A stretch of 64,000 bases of DNA from Pseudomonas fluorescens (GCF_000802965.1 NZ_JSAK01000001.1:239092-303091), one strand, 5' to 3'; counted from the first letter of the stretch, positions 16,978 through 26,301 are shown. The notes: generated from the sequence alone by a model not told the origin. Program-made: numbers and translations.

Positions 16978-17802
16978 TTATTCCAGTTTTTTGAACAGGG
17001 CATTGCCGCAACGGGAACAGAAAGCGGCGCCGTGTTCGTGGTTGCTTTTGCGGCACACCGGGCAGTTGTGTTGCAGCTGTTCACCGCGCATGGCGTTGGC
17101 CAGTTCGGCGGTGAAAATCCCGGTGGGCACGGCGATGATGGAGTAACCGGTGATCATCACCAGTGACGAAATCACCTGACCCAGCGGAGTCTTCGGCACG
17201 ATGTCGCCGAAGCCCACGGTGGTCAGGGTCACGATAGCCCAATAGATGCCTTTGGGGATGCTGGTAAAGCCGTGTTCCGGGCCTTCGATCACATACATCA
17301 ACGTGCCGAACACCGTCACCAGCGTGCAGACGCTGACCAGAAACACCACGATCTTCTGCTTGCTGCCGCGCAGGGCGGACATCAGGTAATTGGCTTGTTT
17401 CAGGTAAGGGCTGAGCTTGAGCACGCGGAAAATCCGCAGCATCCGGATGATCCGGATAATCAGCAAATACTGCGCATCAGCGTAATACAGCGCGAGGATC
17501 CCGGGCACGATCGCCAGCAAATCCACCAGCCCGTAAAAACTGAAGGCGTAGCGCAAAGGCTTGGGCGAGCAATACAGCCGAAGAATGTATTCGCCCAGGA
17601 AGATGACGGTGAAACCCCACTCGATGTAGGCGAGTACATCGGCGTAGTTTTTGTGAATGCTGTCGATGCTGTCGAGCATCACGATCACCAGGCTGGCGAG
17701 GATGATCAACAGCAGAATGCCGTCGAAGCGCCGACCCGCCTTGGTGTCGCTCTGGAAAATCATGACGTAAAGCTCTTCACGCCAGTTTTTGCTGCTGTCC
17801 AT
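16978..17802 (-). CDS. Voltage-gated potassium channel with C-terminal zinc ribbon
   Basis: A six-helix cation channel of the inner membrane. The 274-residue protein has S1-S4 (about 28-130), with regularly spaced arginines in S4 (R117, R120, R123, R126), and a pore loop with the K+ selectivity filter TTVGFGD at 194-200. After S6 a short tail carries two Cys-x2-Cys pairs (CPVC, CSRC), predicted to form a zinc ribbon. I chose ATG 17802 over TTG 17820. It lies about 20 bp after the urea transporter gene and may be co-transcribed. Confidence 0.88.
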   Translation of the reverse strand: MDSSKNWREELYVMIFQSDTKAGRRFDGILLLIILASLVIVMLDSIDSIHKNYADVLAYIEWGFTVIFLGEYILRLYCSPKPLRYAFSFYGLVDLLAIVPGILALYYADAQYLLIIRIIRMLRIFRVLKLSPYLKQANYLMSALRGSKQKIVVFLVSVCTLVTVFGTLMYVIEGPEHGFTSIPKGIYWAIVTLTTVGFGDIVPKTPLGQVISSLVMITGYSIIAVPTGIFTAELANAMRGEQLQHNCPVCRKSNHEHGAAFCSRCGNALFKKLE

Positions 17803-17823
17803 GGAAAACGCCTGACTCAATGA

Positions 17824-18735
17824 TCAGCGCAGCCTAGGTTGATTCTCCTCCAGAGTGCAAGGCGTACGGGTGACCGTGGCCTTGGCAAACATTTGCACAG
17901 CACTGCGAACCAGCCAGCAGGCAAGAATGAACGGTGCGGTCAGCGTGGGCAGACCGATGGCGGCAAACATCGGCGTCAGCAACAGCGCCAAGGCAATGCC
18001 GACCAGCGGCAGCCATGGCTGCTGGCGTTGCGAGCTGAGGGCGAGGGCGGCGAGCACGGCGTTGTAGCCACCGAGGCCGAGCAATGCGGTATAGAAGTCG
18101 TGGTGCAGCAGGCTCCAACCCATGCCCGCGACAGACGCCAACAACGCCCAGCAGAACGCGCGACGATCGGCGATCAGCAAACCGGCGGCAATTAACGCAC
18201 CGGCCAGCGGATGACCGAGGAACATCACCTGGCCGAGCCCTTTGAGTGGTGCGGCAAGCATGTTCAGTGTGCTGACTTCGATCATATGCGCCTGGGTCGA
18301 GGGGGTTGCGAAGCACAGCAGCAACCAGCTCAGCACGACGAAGGGCGCGGTGTAGGCCGGTAGGTATTGGCTGACCCGCACGCGTTTGAGCCACTGTTGC
18401 GTGATCATCGCACTCAGGCCGCCGGCAGCCAGAATCAGCGGCGGCATCATCGCCGACCAGGGAAAATAAAGGCTCAGCAACAGTCCGAGCAAGACGCCGT
18501 TGTAGCTGAAAAGCCCGGCCTGGCGATCGGCCTTGGCATAGCCACGACGCTGCGCGGTGAGCAACCCGGCGACACCGCCGAGCAGTGCACCGCCGAGCAA
18601 GGCAGGCGCGGTACACAGGATGGCGAGCAGGCACAAAAGACCGAACAGCGGATGACGCTGGAGGAATATCTGGCTGAAGCCGTTGAGCAAAGCTTCCGCC
18701 CAGTCGGGGCAGGTGTTGAAATGGTTGGCAGGCAT
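17824..18735 (-). CDS. Urea transporter (UT family)
   Basis: A 303-residue inner-membrane protein with about ten hydrophobic segments. It shows the two-fold internal repeat typical of UT channels: GLFSYNGVLLGL near 73-84 and LGGYNAVLAALAL near 221-233. UT proteins pass urea through a pore. No urease genes are in the window, so the partner enzyme must be elsewhere. The potassium channel gene follows closely on the same strand. Confidence 0.85.
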   Translation of the reverse strand: MPANHFNTCPDWAEALLNGFSQIFLQRHPLFGLLCLLAILCTAPALLGGALLGGVAGLLTAQRRGYAKADRQAGLFSYNGVLLGLLLSLYFPWSAMMPPLILAAGGLSAMITQQWLKRVRVSQYLPAYTAPFVVLSWLLLCFATPSTQAHMIEVSTLNMLAAPLKGLGQVMFLGHPLAGALIAAGLLIADRRAFCWALLASVAGMGWSLLHHDFYTALLGLGGYNAVLAALALSSQRQQPWLPLVGIALALLLTPMFAAIGLPTLTAPFILACWLVRSAVQMFAKATVTRTPCTLEENQPRLR

Positions 18736-18779
18736 GATGAAGTCTGGGCAGTGGGAAAACCAAGGTCTTGCACAAACTC

Positions 18780-18909
18780 TGTGGCGAGGGAGCTTGCTCC
18801 CGCTGGGGTGCGAAGCAGCCCTAATTCGCTGAACGCGGTTTCTCTGTGGAACCCGTCATCAAAGCGACGACTGCTGCGCAGCCGAGCGGGAGCAAGCTCC
18901 CTCGCCACA
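18780..18909. repeat. BIME (TGTGGCGAGGGAGCTTGCTCCCGCT class)
   Basis: Inverted copies at both ends enclose about 80 bp with a shared GCGAAGCAG/CTGCGCAG arm. It lies between pykF and the urea transporter gene and recurs in the next two gaps upstream and at 50256. Confidence 0.88.
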
Positions 18910-18920
18910 AATAATGTTTG

Positions 18921-20336
18921 TTAAATCAACGTCTCGATACGCAGTGAGTTAGTCGACCCCGGCTGCCCAAACGGCACACCCGCGGTGATCAACAACGTAT
19001 CGCCACGCTGCGCCATGCCCTGGGCCTGGGCAATTTCCAACGCTGTGGAACACACTTCATCGACCTGACGCAGGCGGTCATTGACCACCGAGTGCACACC
19101 CCACGCCACAGTCAGGCGACGCGCGGTTTGCAGGTTCGGCGTGAGATTGAGGATCGGCACGGTCGGCCGTTCCCGTGCCGCACGCAGGCTCGATGTGCCT
19201 GACTCGCTGTAGTTCACCAGCACCGCCACCGGCAGCACGTTGCTGATGCGGCGAATCGCGCAACTGATGGCATCGGAAACCGTGGCCTCGGCTTTCGGTC
19301 GGCTGACGTCCAGTTGGGTCTGATAATCCGGGCCGTTTTCCACTTGGCGGATGATCTTGCTCATCATCTGCACGGCTTCGAGCGGGTATTCGCCGGACGC
19401 GGTTTCCGCTGACAGCATCACCGCGTCCGCACCTTCGGCCACGGCGTTGGCCACATCGGTTACCTCGGCGCGGGTTGGCGCCGGTGAGAAGCGCATCGAC
19501 TCCAGCATCTGCGTCGCCACCACCACCGGTTTGCCAAGTTGGCGGCAGGTGCTGATGATGTTTTTCTGGATCTGCGGCACGCTTTCGGCGGGCACTTCCA
19601 CGCCCAGATCACCGCGAGCCACCATGATTGCGTCGCTCAACTCGGCGATCTCGCGCAGTTGTTCAACGGCCGAAGGTTTCTCGATTTTGGCCATCAGGAA
19701 CGCTTTGTCGCCGATCAGCGTGCGGGCTTCGCGGATGTCGTCCGGACGCTGCACAAACGACAGCGCCACCCAGTCCACACCCAGTTCCAGACCGAAACTC
19801 AAATCGCGACGATCCTTGGCGGTCAACGGACTGAGGTCGAGCACTGCTTGCGGCACGTTCACGCCTTTGCGGTCCGAGAGTTCGCCGCCATTGAGCACGG
19901 TGGTGTCGATGGCGTCGGCGTATTTGGTGACCACTCGCAGGCGCAACTTGCCGTCGTCAAGCAGCAGGTCCATGCCCGGCTCCAGCGCGGCGATGATTTC
20001 CGGGTGCGGCAGGTTGACCCGGCGCTCATCGCCCGGCGTGGCGTCGAGGTCCAGGCGCAAAGCCTGGCCGCGATGCAACTGCACCTTGCCCTCGGCGAAC
20101 TTGCCGACCCGCAGCTTCGGGCCTTGCAGGTCCATCAGAATGCCCAGCGGATAATTCAGCTGGCGTTCGACTTCACGGATCCACTGATAGCGCTTGGCAT
20201 GGTCGGCGTGATCGCCGTGGCTGAAGTTCAGGCGGAAGATGTTGACCCCGGCCTGCACCAGCTCGCGGATGTCGTCGATCCCGTTGGTGGCCGGGCCGAG
20301 GGTGGCGAGGATTTTGACCTTTTTATCAGGCGTCAT
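18921..20336 (-). CDS. pykF: Pyruvate kinase, glyoxylate-operon type
   Basis: Catalyses phosphoenolpyruvate + ADP to pyruvate + ATP. The 471-residue protein has the TIM-barrel start KVKILATLGPAT near 5-16, NFSHGD near 38 and the active-site segment MVARGDLGVE near 240. Its position after ttuD identifies it with the P. aeruginosa pykF arrangement as I recall it. It overlaps ttuD by 11 bp, so the two are probably translationally coupled. It completes glyoxylate-to-pyruvate conversion. Confidence 0.93.
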   Translation of the reverse strand: MTPDKKVKILATLGPATNGIDDIRELVQAGVNIFRLNFSHGDHADHAKRYQWIREVERQLNYPLGILMDLQGPKLRVGKFAEGKVQLHRGQALRLDLDATPGDERRVNLPHPEIIAALEPGMDLLLDDGKLRLRVVTKYADAIDTTVLNGGELSDRKGVNVPQAVLDLSPLTAKDRRDLSFGLELGVDWVALSFVQRPDDIREARTLIGDKAFLMAKIEKPSAVEQLREIAELSDAIMVARGDLGVEVPAESVPQIQKNIISTCRQLGKPVVVATQMLESMRFSPAPTRAEVTDVANAVAEGADAVMLSAETASGEYPLEAVQMMSKIIRQVENGPDYQTQLDVSRPKAEATVSDAISCAIRRISNVLPVAVLVNYSESGTSSLRAARERPTVPILNLTPNLQTARRLTVAWGVHSVVNDRLRQVDEVCSTALEIAQAQGMAQRGDTLLITAGVPFGQPGSTNSLRIETLI

Positions 20337-21606
20337 GTTTAGGGCTCTCGAGGATCAGAATGGCGCGGAAGTCGTTGACGTTGGTGCGGGTCGGCTCGGT
20401 AACGATCAGTGCATCCAGCGCCTCGAAATAGCCGTAGCCATTGTTGTTGTCCAACTCGTCGCTGGCGCTCAAACCGAGGGCGGCGGCGCGGGCGTAGCTG
20501 TCCGGGGTCATGATCGCGCCGGCGTTGTCTTCGGAGCCGTCGATGCCATCGGTGTCACCGGCCAGCGCATAAACGCCAGGCAGGCCCTTGAGGCTGTCGG
20601 TCAGGCTGAGCAGGAACTCGGCGTTGCGTCCGCCGCGGCCATTGCCGCGCACGGTCACGGTGGTTTCGCCGCTGGAGAGAATCACGCACGGCGCCGGCAA
20701 CGGCTGTCCATGTAGCACCACTTGGCGGGCGATACCGGCGTGGACTTTGGCTACTTCGCGGGATTCGCCTTCCAGGTCACCGAGGATCAACGGGCTGAAA
20801 CCGGCCTGACGGCATTTCACCGCCGCCGCTTCCAGGGATTGCTGCGGACGGGCGATCAATTGGAAATGACTGCGGGCCAGGCTCGGATCGCCGGGTTTGA
20901 CCGTCTCCGATTCCGGGCTTTGCAGCCAGTTGCGCACGGAGGCCGGCACTTCGATGTTGTAGCGCTTGAGGATCGCCAGCGCTTCAGCCGAGGTACTCGG
21001 GTCGGCCACGGTGGGGCCGGAGGCGATGACCGTGGCGAGGTCGCCCGGCACATCGGAAATCGCATAGGTATAAACAGTGGCAGGCCAGCAGGCTTTGCCC
21101 AGACGCCCGCCCTTGATCGCCGAGAGGTGCTTGCGCACGCAGTTCATCTCGCCGATGGTCGCGCCGGATTTGAGCAGGGCTTTGTTGATCGATTGCTTGT
21201 CGGCCAGGGTGATGCCTTCGGCCGGCAATGCCAGCAGAGCCGAGCCGCCGCCGGAGAGCAGGAAGATCACGCGGTCGTTTTCCGTCAGGTCGCTGACCAG
21301 TTCAAAGACACGCTTGGCAACGGCCTGACCGGCAGCATCAGGCACCGGATGCGCGGCTTCGACCACTTCGATTTTTTCGCACGGGGCGCCGTGACCGTAA
21401 CGGGTCACCACCAGACCAGACACTTCACCCTGCCAGCAACGCTCTACCACTTGAGCCATGGCGGCGGCGGCTTTACCGGCGCCGATGACGATCACACGAC
21501 CACTGCGGTCGGCAGGCAAATGGGCTTCGAGGACTTGCTGCGGATGGGCCGCGTCGATGGCTGTGGCGAACAGCTCGCGCAGGAATTGTTGCGGATCGAC
21601 CGACAT
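20326..21606 (-). CDS. ttuD: Glycerate kinase (hydroxypyruvate reductase-like) TtuD
   Basis: MOFRL/GckA-type glycerate 2-kinase, making 2-phosphoglycerate from glycerate. The 426-residue protein has an N-terminal DUF4147 domain with GAGKAAAAMAQVVE near 42-55 and VIFLLSGGGSALLA near 114, and a C-terminal MOFRL domain with GDTDGIDGSEDNAGA near 366. It is often named hydroxypyruvate reductase, but the family chemistry is kinase. It lies between glxR and pykF. Confidence 0.92.
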   Translation of the reverse strand: MSVDPQQFLRELFATAIDAAHPQQVLEAHLPADRSGRVIVIGAGKAAAAMAQVVERCWQGEVSGLVVTRYGHGAPCEKIEVVEAAHPVPDAAGQAVAKRVFELVSDLTENDRVIFLLSGGGSALLALPAEGITLADKQSINKALLKSGATIGEMNCVRKHLSAIKGGRLGKACWPATVYTYAISDVPGDLATVIASGPTVADPSTSAEALAILKRYNIEVPASVRNWLQSPESETVKPGDPSLARSHFQLIARPQQSLEAAAVKCRQAGFSPLILGDLEGESREVAKVHAGIARQVVLHGQPLPAPCVILSSGETTVTVRGNGRGGRNAEFLLSLTDSLKGLPGVYALAGDTDGIDGSEDNAGAIMTPDSYARAAALGLSASDELDNNNGYGYFEALDALIVTEPTRTNVNDFRAILILESPKHDA

Positions 21607-21667
21607 GGCGGGCTCCCGGAATTCTTGTTATTGGGATAAGACGACAGCAGGTGTTGCGACGCCGGTC

Positions 21668-21756
21668 CTGTGGGAGCTTGCTTGCCAGCGATTCAGGCGC
21701 CGCGCTCGTTCAGGTAGATCGAGGCGATGCCATCGCTGGCAAGCCAGCTCCCACAG
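21668..21756. repeat. BIME in the glxR-ttuD gap
   Basis: Inverted copies of the GCTTGCCAGCGAT / ATCGCTGGCAAGCCAGC class. It is one of three REP insertions inside the gcl operon. Confidence 0.88.
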
Positions 21757-21771
21757 GTATTGCGGCGAATG

Positions 21772-22662
21772 TTATTTATCGCGAATCGAGAAATTCGCCA
21801 TGTGTTCCAGGCCCTTGATCAGCGCCGAGTGGTCCCAGTTGCTGCCGCCGATGGCCGCGCAGGTGCTGAACACTTGCTGGGTGTTGGCGGTGTTCGGCAA
21901 ATTGATGTTCAGCTCCTTGGCGCCTTGCAGGGCCAGGTTCAGGTCCTTCTGGTGCAGGCTGATGCGGAAGCCTGGATCGAAGGTGCCCTTGATCATGCGC
22001 TCGCCGTGCACTTCGAGGATCTTCGACGAAGCAAAACCGCCCATCAGCGCTTCACGGACCTTGGCAGGATCGGCACCGTTTTTCGAAGCGAACAGCAGGG
22101 CTTCGGCCACCGCCTGAATGTTCAGCGCCACGATGATCTGGTTGGCCACTTTCGCGGTCTGACCGTCGCCGTTACCACCGACCAGGGTGATGTTCTTGCC
22201 CATCGCCTGGAACAGCGGCAGGGCGCGTTCGAAGGCATCGGCATCACCGCCGACCATGATGCTCAGGGTGGCAGCCTTGGCGCCGACTTCACCGCCGGAC
22301 ACTGGCGCGTCGAGGTACTGCGCACCTTTTTCGTTGATCTTGGCGGCGAAGGCTTTGGTGGCGGTCGGCGAGATCGAGCTCATGTCGATCACGACTTTGC
22401 CTTTGCCAACACCGGCGGCAATACCATCGGCGCGGAACAGCACGTCATCGACCTGCGGGGTATCCGGGACCATGACGATGATGAATTCGGCTTCTTGCGC
22501 GACTTCTTTCGGGTTCGCCAGGGCGACTGCGCCAGCGGCGATCAGGTCGGCAGGCGCGGCGTCGTGGTGTTGCGAAAGGAACAGGCTGTGACCGGCTTTC
22601 TGCAGGTTCGCCGCCATTGGGTGGCCCATGATGCCGGTGCCGATAAATCCGATTTTAGCCAT
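21772..22662 (-). CDS. glxR: Tartronate semialdehyde reductase GlxR
   Basis: Reduces 2-hydroxy-3-oxopropanoate to D-glycerate with NAD(P)H. The 296-residue protein has the dinucleotide fold GFIGTGIMGHPMAANL at 5-20, the beta-hydroxyacid dehydrogenase substrate segment DAPVSGGEVGA near 120 and catalytic lysine region GNGDGQTAKVANQ near 170. I chose ATG 22662; AGAGGATTTTCTC lies upstream. It takes the product of Gcl. Confidence 0.94.
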   Translation of the reverse strand: MAKIGFIGTGIMGHPMAANLQKAGHSLFLSQHHDAAPADLIAAGAVALANPKEVAQEAEFIIVMVPDTPQVDDVLFRADGIAAGVGKGKVVIDMSSISPTATKAFAAKINEKGAQYLDAPVSGGEVGAKAATLSIMVGGDADAFERALPLFQAMGKNITLVGGNGDGQTAKVANQIIVALNIQAVAEALLFASKNGADPAKVREALMGGFASSKILEVHGERMIKGTFDPGFRISLHQKDLNLALQGAKELNINLPNTANTQQVFSTCAAIGGSNWDHSALIKGLEHMANFSIRDK

Positions 22663-22712
22663 GAGAAAATCCTCTTGTTTTTGTGTTGCCAATTAATGAA
22701 CCTGGCACACCT

Positions 22713-22844
22713 TGTGGCGAGGGAGCTTGCTCCCGCTGGGGGGCGAAGCCCCCCTAAAGCCATTCACTGCGGTGCATCAAGCCAAACCGTTTCGCAGGTT
22801 TACGACTGCTTCGCAGCCGAGCGGGAGCAAGCTCCCTCGCCACA
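22713..22844. repeat. BIME in the hyi-glxR gap
   Basis: Inverted TGGCGAGGGAGCTTGCTCCC copies enclose about 85 bp. Same class as 18780-18909. Confidence 0.88.
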
Positions 22845-22861
22845 ATAAGCCGGTGTCATTA

Positions 22862-23644
22862 TCAGATTGCGTTATGGGTTTTCAGCCAGCCCAGGCCCGC
22901 TTCCGTGGTGGTCAGCGGTTTGTATTCGCAGCCAACCCAACCTTGATAACCAATACGGTCAAGGTGTTCGAACAGGAAGCGGTAGTTGATTTCACCGGTA
23001 CCTGGCTCGTTGCGCCCCGGGTTGTCCGCGAGCTGCACATGGTTGATCTCGCCCAGATGCGATTGCAGGGTGCGGGCCAGATCGCCTTCCATGATTTGCA
23101 TGTGATAGATGTCGTATTGCAGGAACAGATTGGCGCTGCCGACCTGCTCGCGAATCGACAGGGCTTGCGCCGTGTTGTTCAGGTAGAAGCCTGGAATGTC
23201 GCGGGTGTTGATCGCTTCCATCACCAGTTTGATACCCGCCGCTTGCAGCTTGTCGGCCGCGTACTTGAGGTTGGCAACGAAGGTTTTTTCCACGGTGGCA
23301 TCGTCGACGCCTTGTGGGCGAATACCGGCCAGGCAGTTGACCTGGGTGTTGCCCAGCACTTGCGCGTAAGCAATCGCCAGATCGACACCCGCGCGGAATT
23401 CTTCAACCCGGTCCGGCAGGCACGCGATACCGCGCTCGCCCTTGGCCCAGTCACCGGCCGGCAGGTTGAACAGCACTTGGGTCAGACCGTTGGCGTCGAG
23501 CTTGGCCTTGATTTCGGCCGAGCTGAAGTCGTAGGGGAACAGGTACTCGACACCACTGAAACCGGCCTTGGCGGCCGCTTCGAAACGGGCGAGGAAGTCC
23601 TGTTCGGTGAACAGCATGGACAGGTTGGCTGCGAAACGCGGCAT
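22862..23644 (-). CDS. hyi: Hydroxypyruvate isomerase Hyi
   Basis: Interconverts hydroxypyruvate and tartronate semialdehyde. The 260-residue protein starts MPRFAANLSMLFTE and has xylose-isomerase-like TIM-barrel features: GVEYLFPYDF near 32, VMEAINTRDIPGF near 140, with the metal-binding Glu, and QYDIYHMQ near 177. ATG 23644 follows a GGAGACCACC-type site; longer readings enter the REP. It sits between gcl and glxR. Confidence 0.93.
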   Translation of the reverse strand: MPRFAANLSMLFTEQDFLARFEAAAKAGFSGVEYLFPYDFSSAEIKAKLDANGLTQVLFNLPAGDWAKGERGIACLPDRVEEFRAGVDLAIAYAQVLGNTQVNCLAGIRPQGVDDATVEKTFVANLKYAADKLQAAGIKLVMEAINTRDIPGFYLNNTAQALSIREQVGSANLFLQYDIYHMQIMEGDLARTLQSHLGEINHVQLADNPGRNEPGTGEINYRFLFEHLDRIGYQGWVGCEYKPLTTTEAGLGWLKTHNAI

Positions 23645-23674
23645 GGTGGTCTCCAGAATTTGTATGAGTTCCCC

Positions 23675-23799
23675 GTAGGAGCGAGCTGTGTGGCGAGGGA
23701 GCTTGCTCCCGCTCGGCTGCGAAGCAGTCGCAAAGCTTTTGGGGCCGCTTCGCGTCCCAGCGGGAGCAAGCTCCCTCGCCACACAGGCTCGCTCCCACA
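23675..23799. repeat. Composite nested REP in the gcl-hyi gap
   Basis: The outer arms GTAGGAGCGAGC (from 23675) and GGCTCGCTCCCAC (to 23799) belong to the GAGCGAGC class. Inside them sits a complete inverted pair of the GTGGCGAGGGAGCTTGCTCCC class (about 23688-23786). This looks like one class inserted into another. Confidence 0.8.
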
Positions 23800-23817
23800 A
23801 AAGGGAGCGATCAACCG

Positions 23818-25593
23818 TTAATCAAGCAACGAAATCGCCGTCGGTGCGTCGTTGCCGACCAGCGCCAGGTCTTCGAATTCGTTGACGGCGTTGATCTCGG
23901 TACCCATGGAAATGTTGGTCACGCGTTCCAGGATAATCTCGACGATCACCGGAACCTTGAACTCTTCGATCAGCTCCTGGGCCTTGCGCAGGGCAGGCTG
24001 GATCTGGGCCGGTTCGAACACACGCAGCGCCTTGCAACCGAGGCCTTCGGCCACCGCGACGTGGTCAACACCGTAACCGTTGAGTTCCGGCGCGTTGAGG
24101 TTATCGAAGGACAGCTGCACGCAGTAGTCCATTTCGAAACCGCGCTGCGCCTGACGGATCAGCCCCAAGTACGAGTTGTTCACCACAACGTGAATGTACG
24201 GCAGCTTGAACTGCGCGCCCACTGCCAATTCTTCGATCATGAACTGGAAGTCATAGTCCCCCGACAGGGCCACCACTTTACGGTTCGGATCAGCCTTGAC
24301 CACGCCCAGCGCCGCCGGAATGGTCCAGCCCAACGGGCCGGCCTGACCGCAGTTGATCCAGTGACGCGGCTTGTAGACGTGCAGGAACTGCGCGCCGGCA
24401 ATCTGCGACAAACCGATGGTGCTGACGTAGCAAGTGTCTTTGCCGAACACCTGGTTCATCTCTTCGTAAACGCGCTGAGGCTTGACCGGCACGTTGTCGA
24501 AGTGAGTCTTGCGCTGCAGGCTGGCTTTGCGCTGCTGGCAGTCTTGCAGCCAGGCACTGCGGTTTTTCAGCTTGCCGGCGGCTTGCCATTCGCGAGCGAC
24601 TTCGATGAACACGGTCAGCGCGGCGGCAGCGTCGGAAACGATGCCAAGGTCCGGGGTGAACACACGGCCGATCTGCGTGCCTTCGATGTCGACGTGAATG
24701 AACTTGCGGCCTTCGGTGTACACATCGACCGAACCGGTGTGACGGTTGGCCCAACGGTTACCGATACCCAGCACCACGTCGGATTTCAACAGGGTGGCGT
24801 TGCCATAACGATGCGAAGTTTGCAGGCCGACCATGCCCACCATCAGCGGGTGATCGTCGGGAATGGTGCCCCAGCCCATCAGGGTCGGGATAACCGGAAT
24901 ACCGGTCAGCTCGGCGAACTCGACCAGCAAATCGCTGGCGTCGGCATTGATGATGCCGCCACCGGCCACCAGCAATGGGCGCTCGGCTTGATCGAGCAAG
25001 GCCAGAGCTTTCTCGACTTGAACGCGGCTGGCGGTCGGCTTGGCCAACGGCAGTGGCTGGTAAGCGTCGATATCGAATTCGATTTCGGCCATCTGCACGT
25101 CGAACGGCAGGTCGATCAGCACCGGGCCTGGGCGGCCGGAGCGCATTTCAAAGAACGCTTTCTGAAACGCGTAAGGCACTTGGCCCGGCTCCAGTACCGT
25201 GGTCGCCCACTTGGTCACCGGCTTGACGATGCTGGTGATGTCGACAGCCTGGAAGTCTTCCTTGTGCATACGGGCGCGGGGTGCTTGCCCTGTGATGCAG
25301 AGGATTGGAATCGAGTCGGCCGAGGCGCTGTAGAGCCCGGTGACCATGTCAGTACCGGCCGGGCCGGAAGTGCCGATGCACACGCCAATGTTGCCGGCCT
25401 TGGTGCGGGTGTAACCCTCGGCCATGTGCGACGCGCCTTCAACGTGGCGAGCGAGGACGTGATCGATGCCGCCGACCTTTTGCAGGGCGGAGTACAGCGG
25501 GTTGATGGCGGCACCTGGGATGCCAAAAGCGGTATCAACCCCTTCACGGCGCATCACCAGAACGGCGGCTTCGATTGCTCTCATTTTGCTCAT
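23818..25593 (-). CDS. gcl: Glyoxylate carboligase Gcl
   Basis: ThDP-dependent enzyme joining two glyoxylates to tartronate semialdehyde and CO2. The 591-residue protein has three ThDP-family domains: the N-terminal Pyr domain ([15 protein letters not shown] near 20), a central domain, and a C-terminal PP domain with [12 protein letters not shown] near 430 binding Mg-ThDP. The usual catalytic Glu of the family is replaced, GIPGAAIN carrying no Glu at the expected site, as in known Gcl. First gene of the operon, with a palindrome 27 bp upstream. Confidence 0.96.
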   Translation of the reverse strand: MSKMRAIEAAVLVMRREGVDTAFGIPGAAINPLYSALQKVGGIDHVLARHVEGASHMAEGYTRTKAGNIGVCIGTSGPAGTDMVTGLYSASADSIPILCITGQAPRARMHKEDFQAVDITSIVKPVTKWATTVLEPGQVPYAFQKAFFEMRSGRPGPVLIDLPFDVQMAEIEFDIDAYQPLPLAKPTASRVQVEKALALLDQAERPLLVAGGGIINADASDLLVEFAELTGIPVIPTLMGWGTIPDDHPLMVGMVGLQTSHRYGNATLLKSDVVLGIGNRWANRHTGSVDVYTEGRKFIHVDIEGTQIGRVFTPDLGIVSDAAAALTVFIEVAREWQAAGKLKNRSAWLQDCQQRKASLQRKTHFDNVPVKPQRVYEEMNQVFGKDTCYVSTIGLSQIAGAQFLHVYKPRHWINCGQAGPLGWTIPAALGVVKADPNRKVVALSGDYDFQFMIEELAVGAQFKLPYIHVVVNNSYLGLIRQAQRGFEMDYCVQLSFDNLNAPELNGYGVDHVAVAEGLGCKALRVFEPAQIQPALRKAQELIEEFKVPVIVEIILERVTNISMGTEINAVNEFEDLALVGNDAPTAISLLD

Positions 25594-25619
25594 GGTTTTG
25601 TGCCTCTTACGTTTTGTAA

Positions 25620-25629
25620 TTGTATACAA
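25620..25629. promoter_or_regulatory. Palindrome TTGTATACAA, gcl-proximal
   Basis: A perfect 10-bp palindrome 27 bp upstream of the gcl ATG. An identical site lies at 25758-25767. Motifs of this form are bound by GntR-family regulators in proteobacteria, so a shared operator for the divergent genes is likely. No GntR gene other than phnF is in the window. Confidence 0.6.
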
Positions 25630-25757
25630 GTGGCTTTGCGCAGAGTGTATTCACGGCGGACGGCGCAGGTCAATTCATTTTCTCAAGCGCTCGTTTCATT
25701 CGTCTGAAGCCCTATCTGCTGTGGCTTTTCGTCGCATGTGGCGCTTTTCGAGAATTA

Positions 25758-25767
25758 TTGTATACAA
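25758..25767. promoter_or_regulatory. Palindrome TTGTATACAA, distal copy
   Basis: Second identical palindrome, 94 bp upstream of the GlcG-like ATG and 138 bp from the first copy. The surrounding sequence is unusually AT-rich for this window. Confidence 0.6.
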
Positions 25768-25860
25768 AAAAATAACTCATTGTGTTCTATTTGTTGCATC
25801 GGGCTGCGGCACAAACGCGCAGCCCAACGGCTTTCCGAAAAACAAAATGAGGACGGCACC

Positions 25861-26301
25861 ATGAGCGCTTTAACCTTGAAAGTCGCAGTCAACCTGGTCA
25901 ACGAGGCCATCACCGCGGGGCGTGCAATCGGCGCAGCACCGCTGACCATCGCGGTACTGGATGCCGGCGGGCACCTGATCACCCTGCAACGCGAAGACGG
26001 CGCCAGCCTGCTGCGCCCGCACGTCGCCATCGGCAAAGCCTGGGGCGCCATCGCCTTGGGCAAAGGCTCACGCCTGCTGGCCCTGGACGCCCAACAACGC
26101 CCGGCATTCATCGCGGCGTTGAACAGCCTGGGGCAGGGCAGCGTGGTGCCGGCACCGGGCGGTGTGCTGATTCGGGATCAGGATGGAAATGTGCTGGGAG
26201 CGGTGGGGATCAGCGGGGATTTGTCGGATGTTGATGAACAGTGCGCGATCAATGCGATCGAGGCGTTGGGGTTGAGGGCGGATGCTGGGGTTGTGGCTTG
26301 A
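25861..26301 (+). CDS. GlcG/HbpS-family protein
   Basis: A 146-residue cytoplasmic protein of the heme-binding HbpS/GlcG-like family: an N-terminal helix ALTLKVAVNLVNEAI, then the beta-sheet core ITVLDAGGHLITLQREDGAS, and VVPAPGGVLIRDQDGNVLGAVGISGD near 100-120. The family accompanies glycolate and glyoxylate genes in many bacteria, but its role is unresolved. GAGGACGG lies upstream of the ATG at 25861. It diverges from gcl and shares its palindromes. Confidence 0.85.
   Translation: MSALTLKVAVNLVNEAITAGRAIGAAPLTIAVLDAGGHLITLQREDGASLLRPHVAIGKAWGAIALGKGSRLLALDAQQRPAFIAALNSLGQGSVVPAPGGVLIRDQDGNVLGAVGISGDLSDVDEQCAINAIEALGLRADAGVVA

Noticed and set aside
21668..23799. Regularly spaced repeats that might suggest a CRISPR array
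   Set aside because: The repeats are inverted REP palindromes in gene gaps, not direct repeats with uniform spacers, and no cas genes are present.
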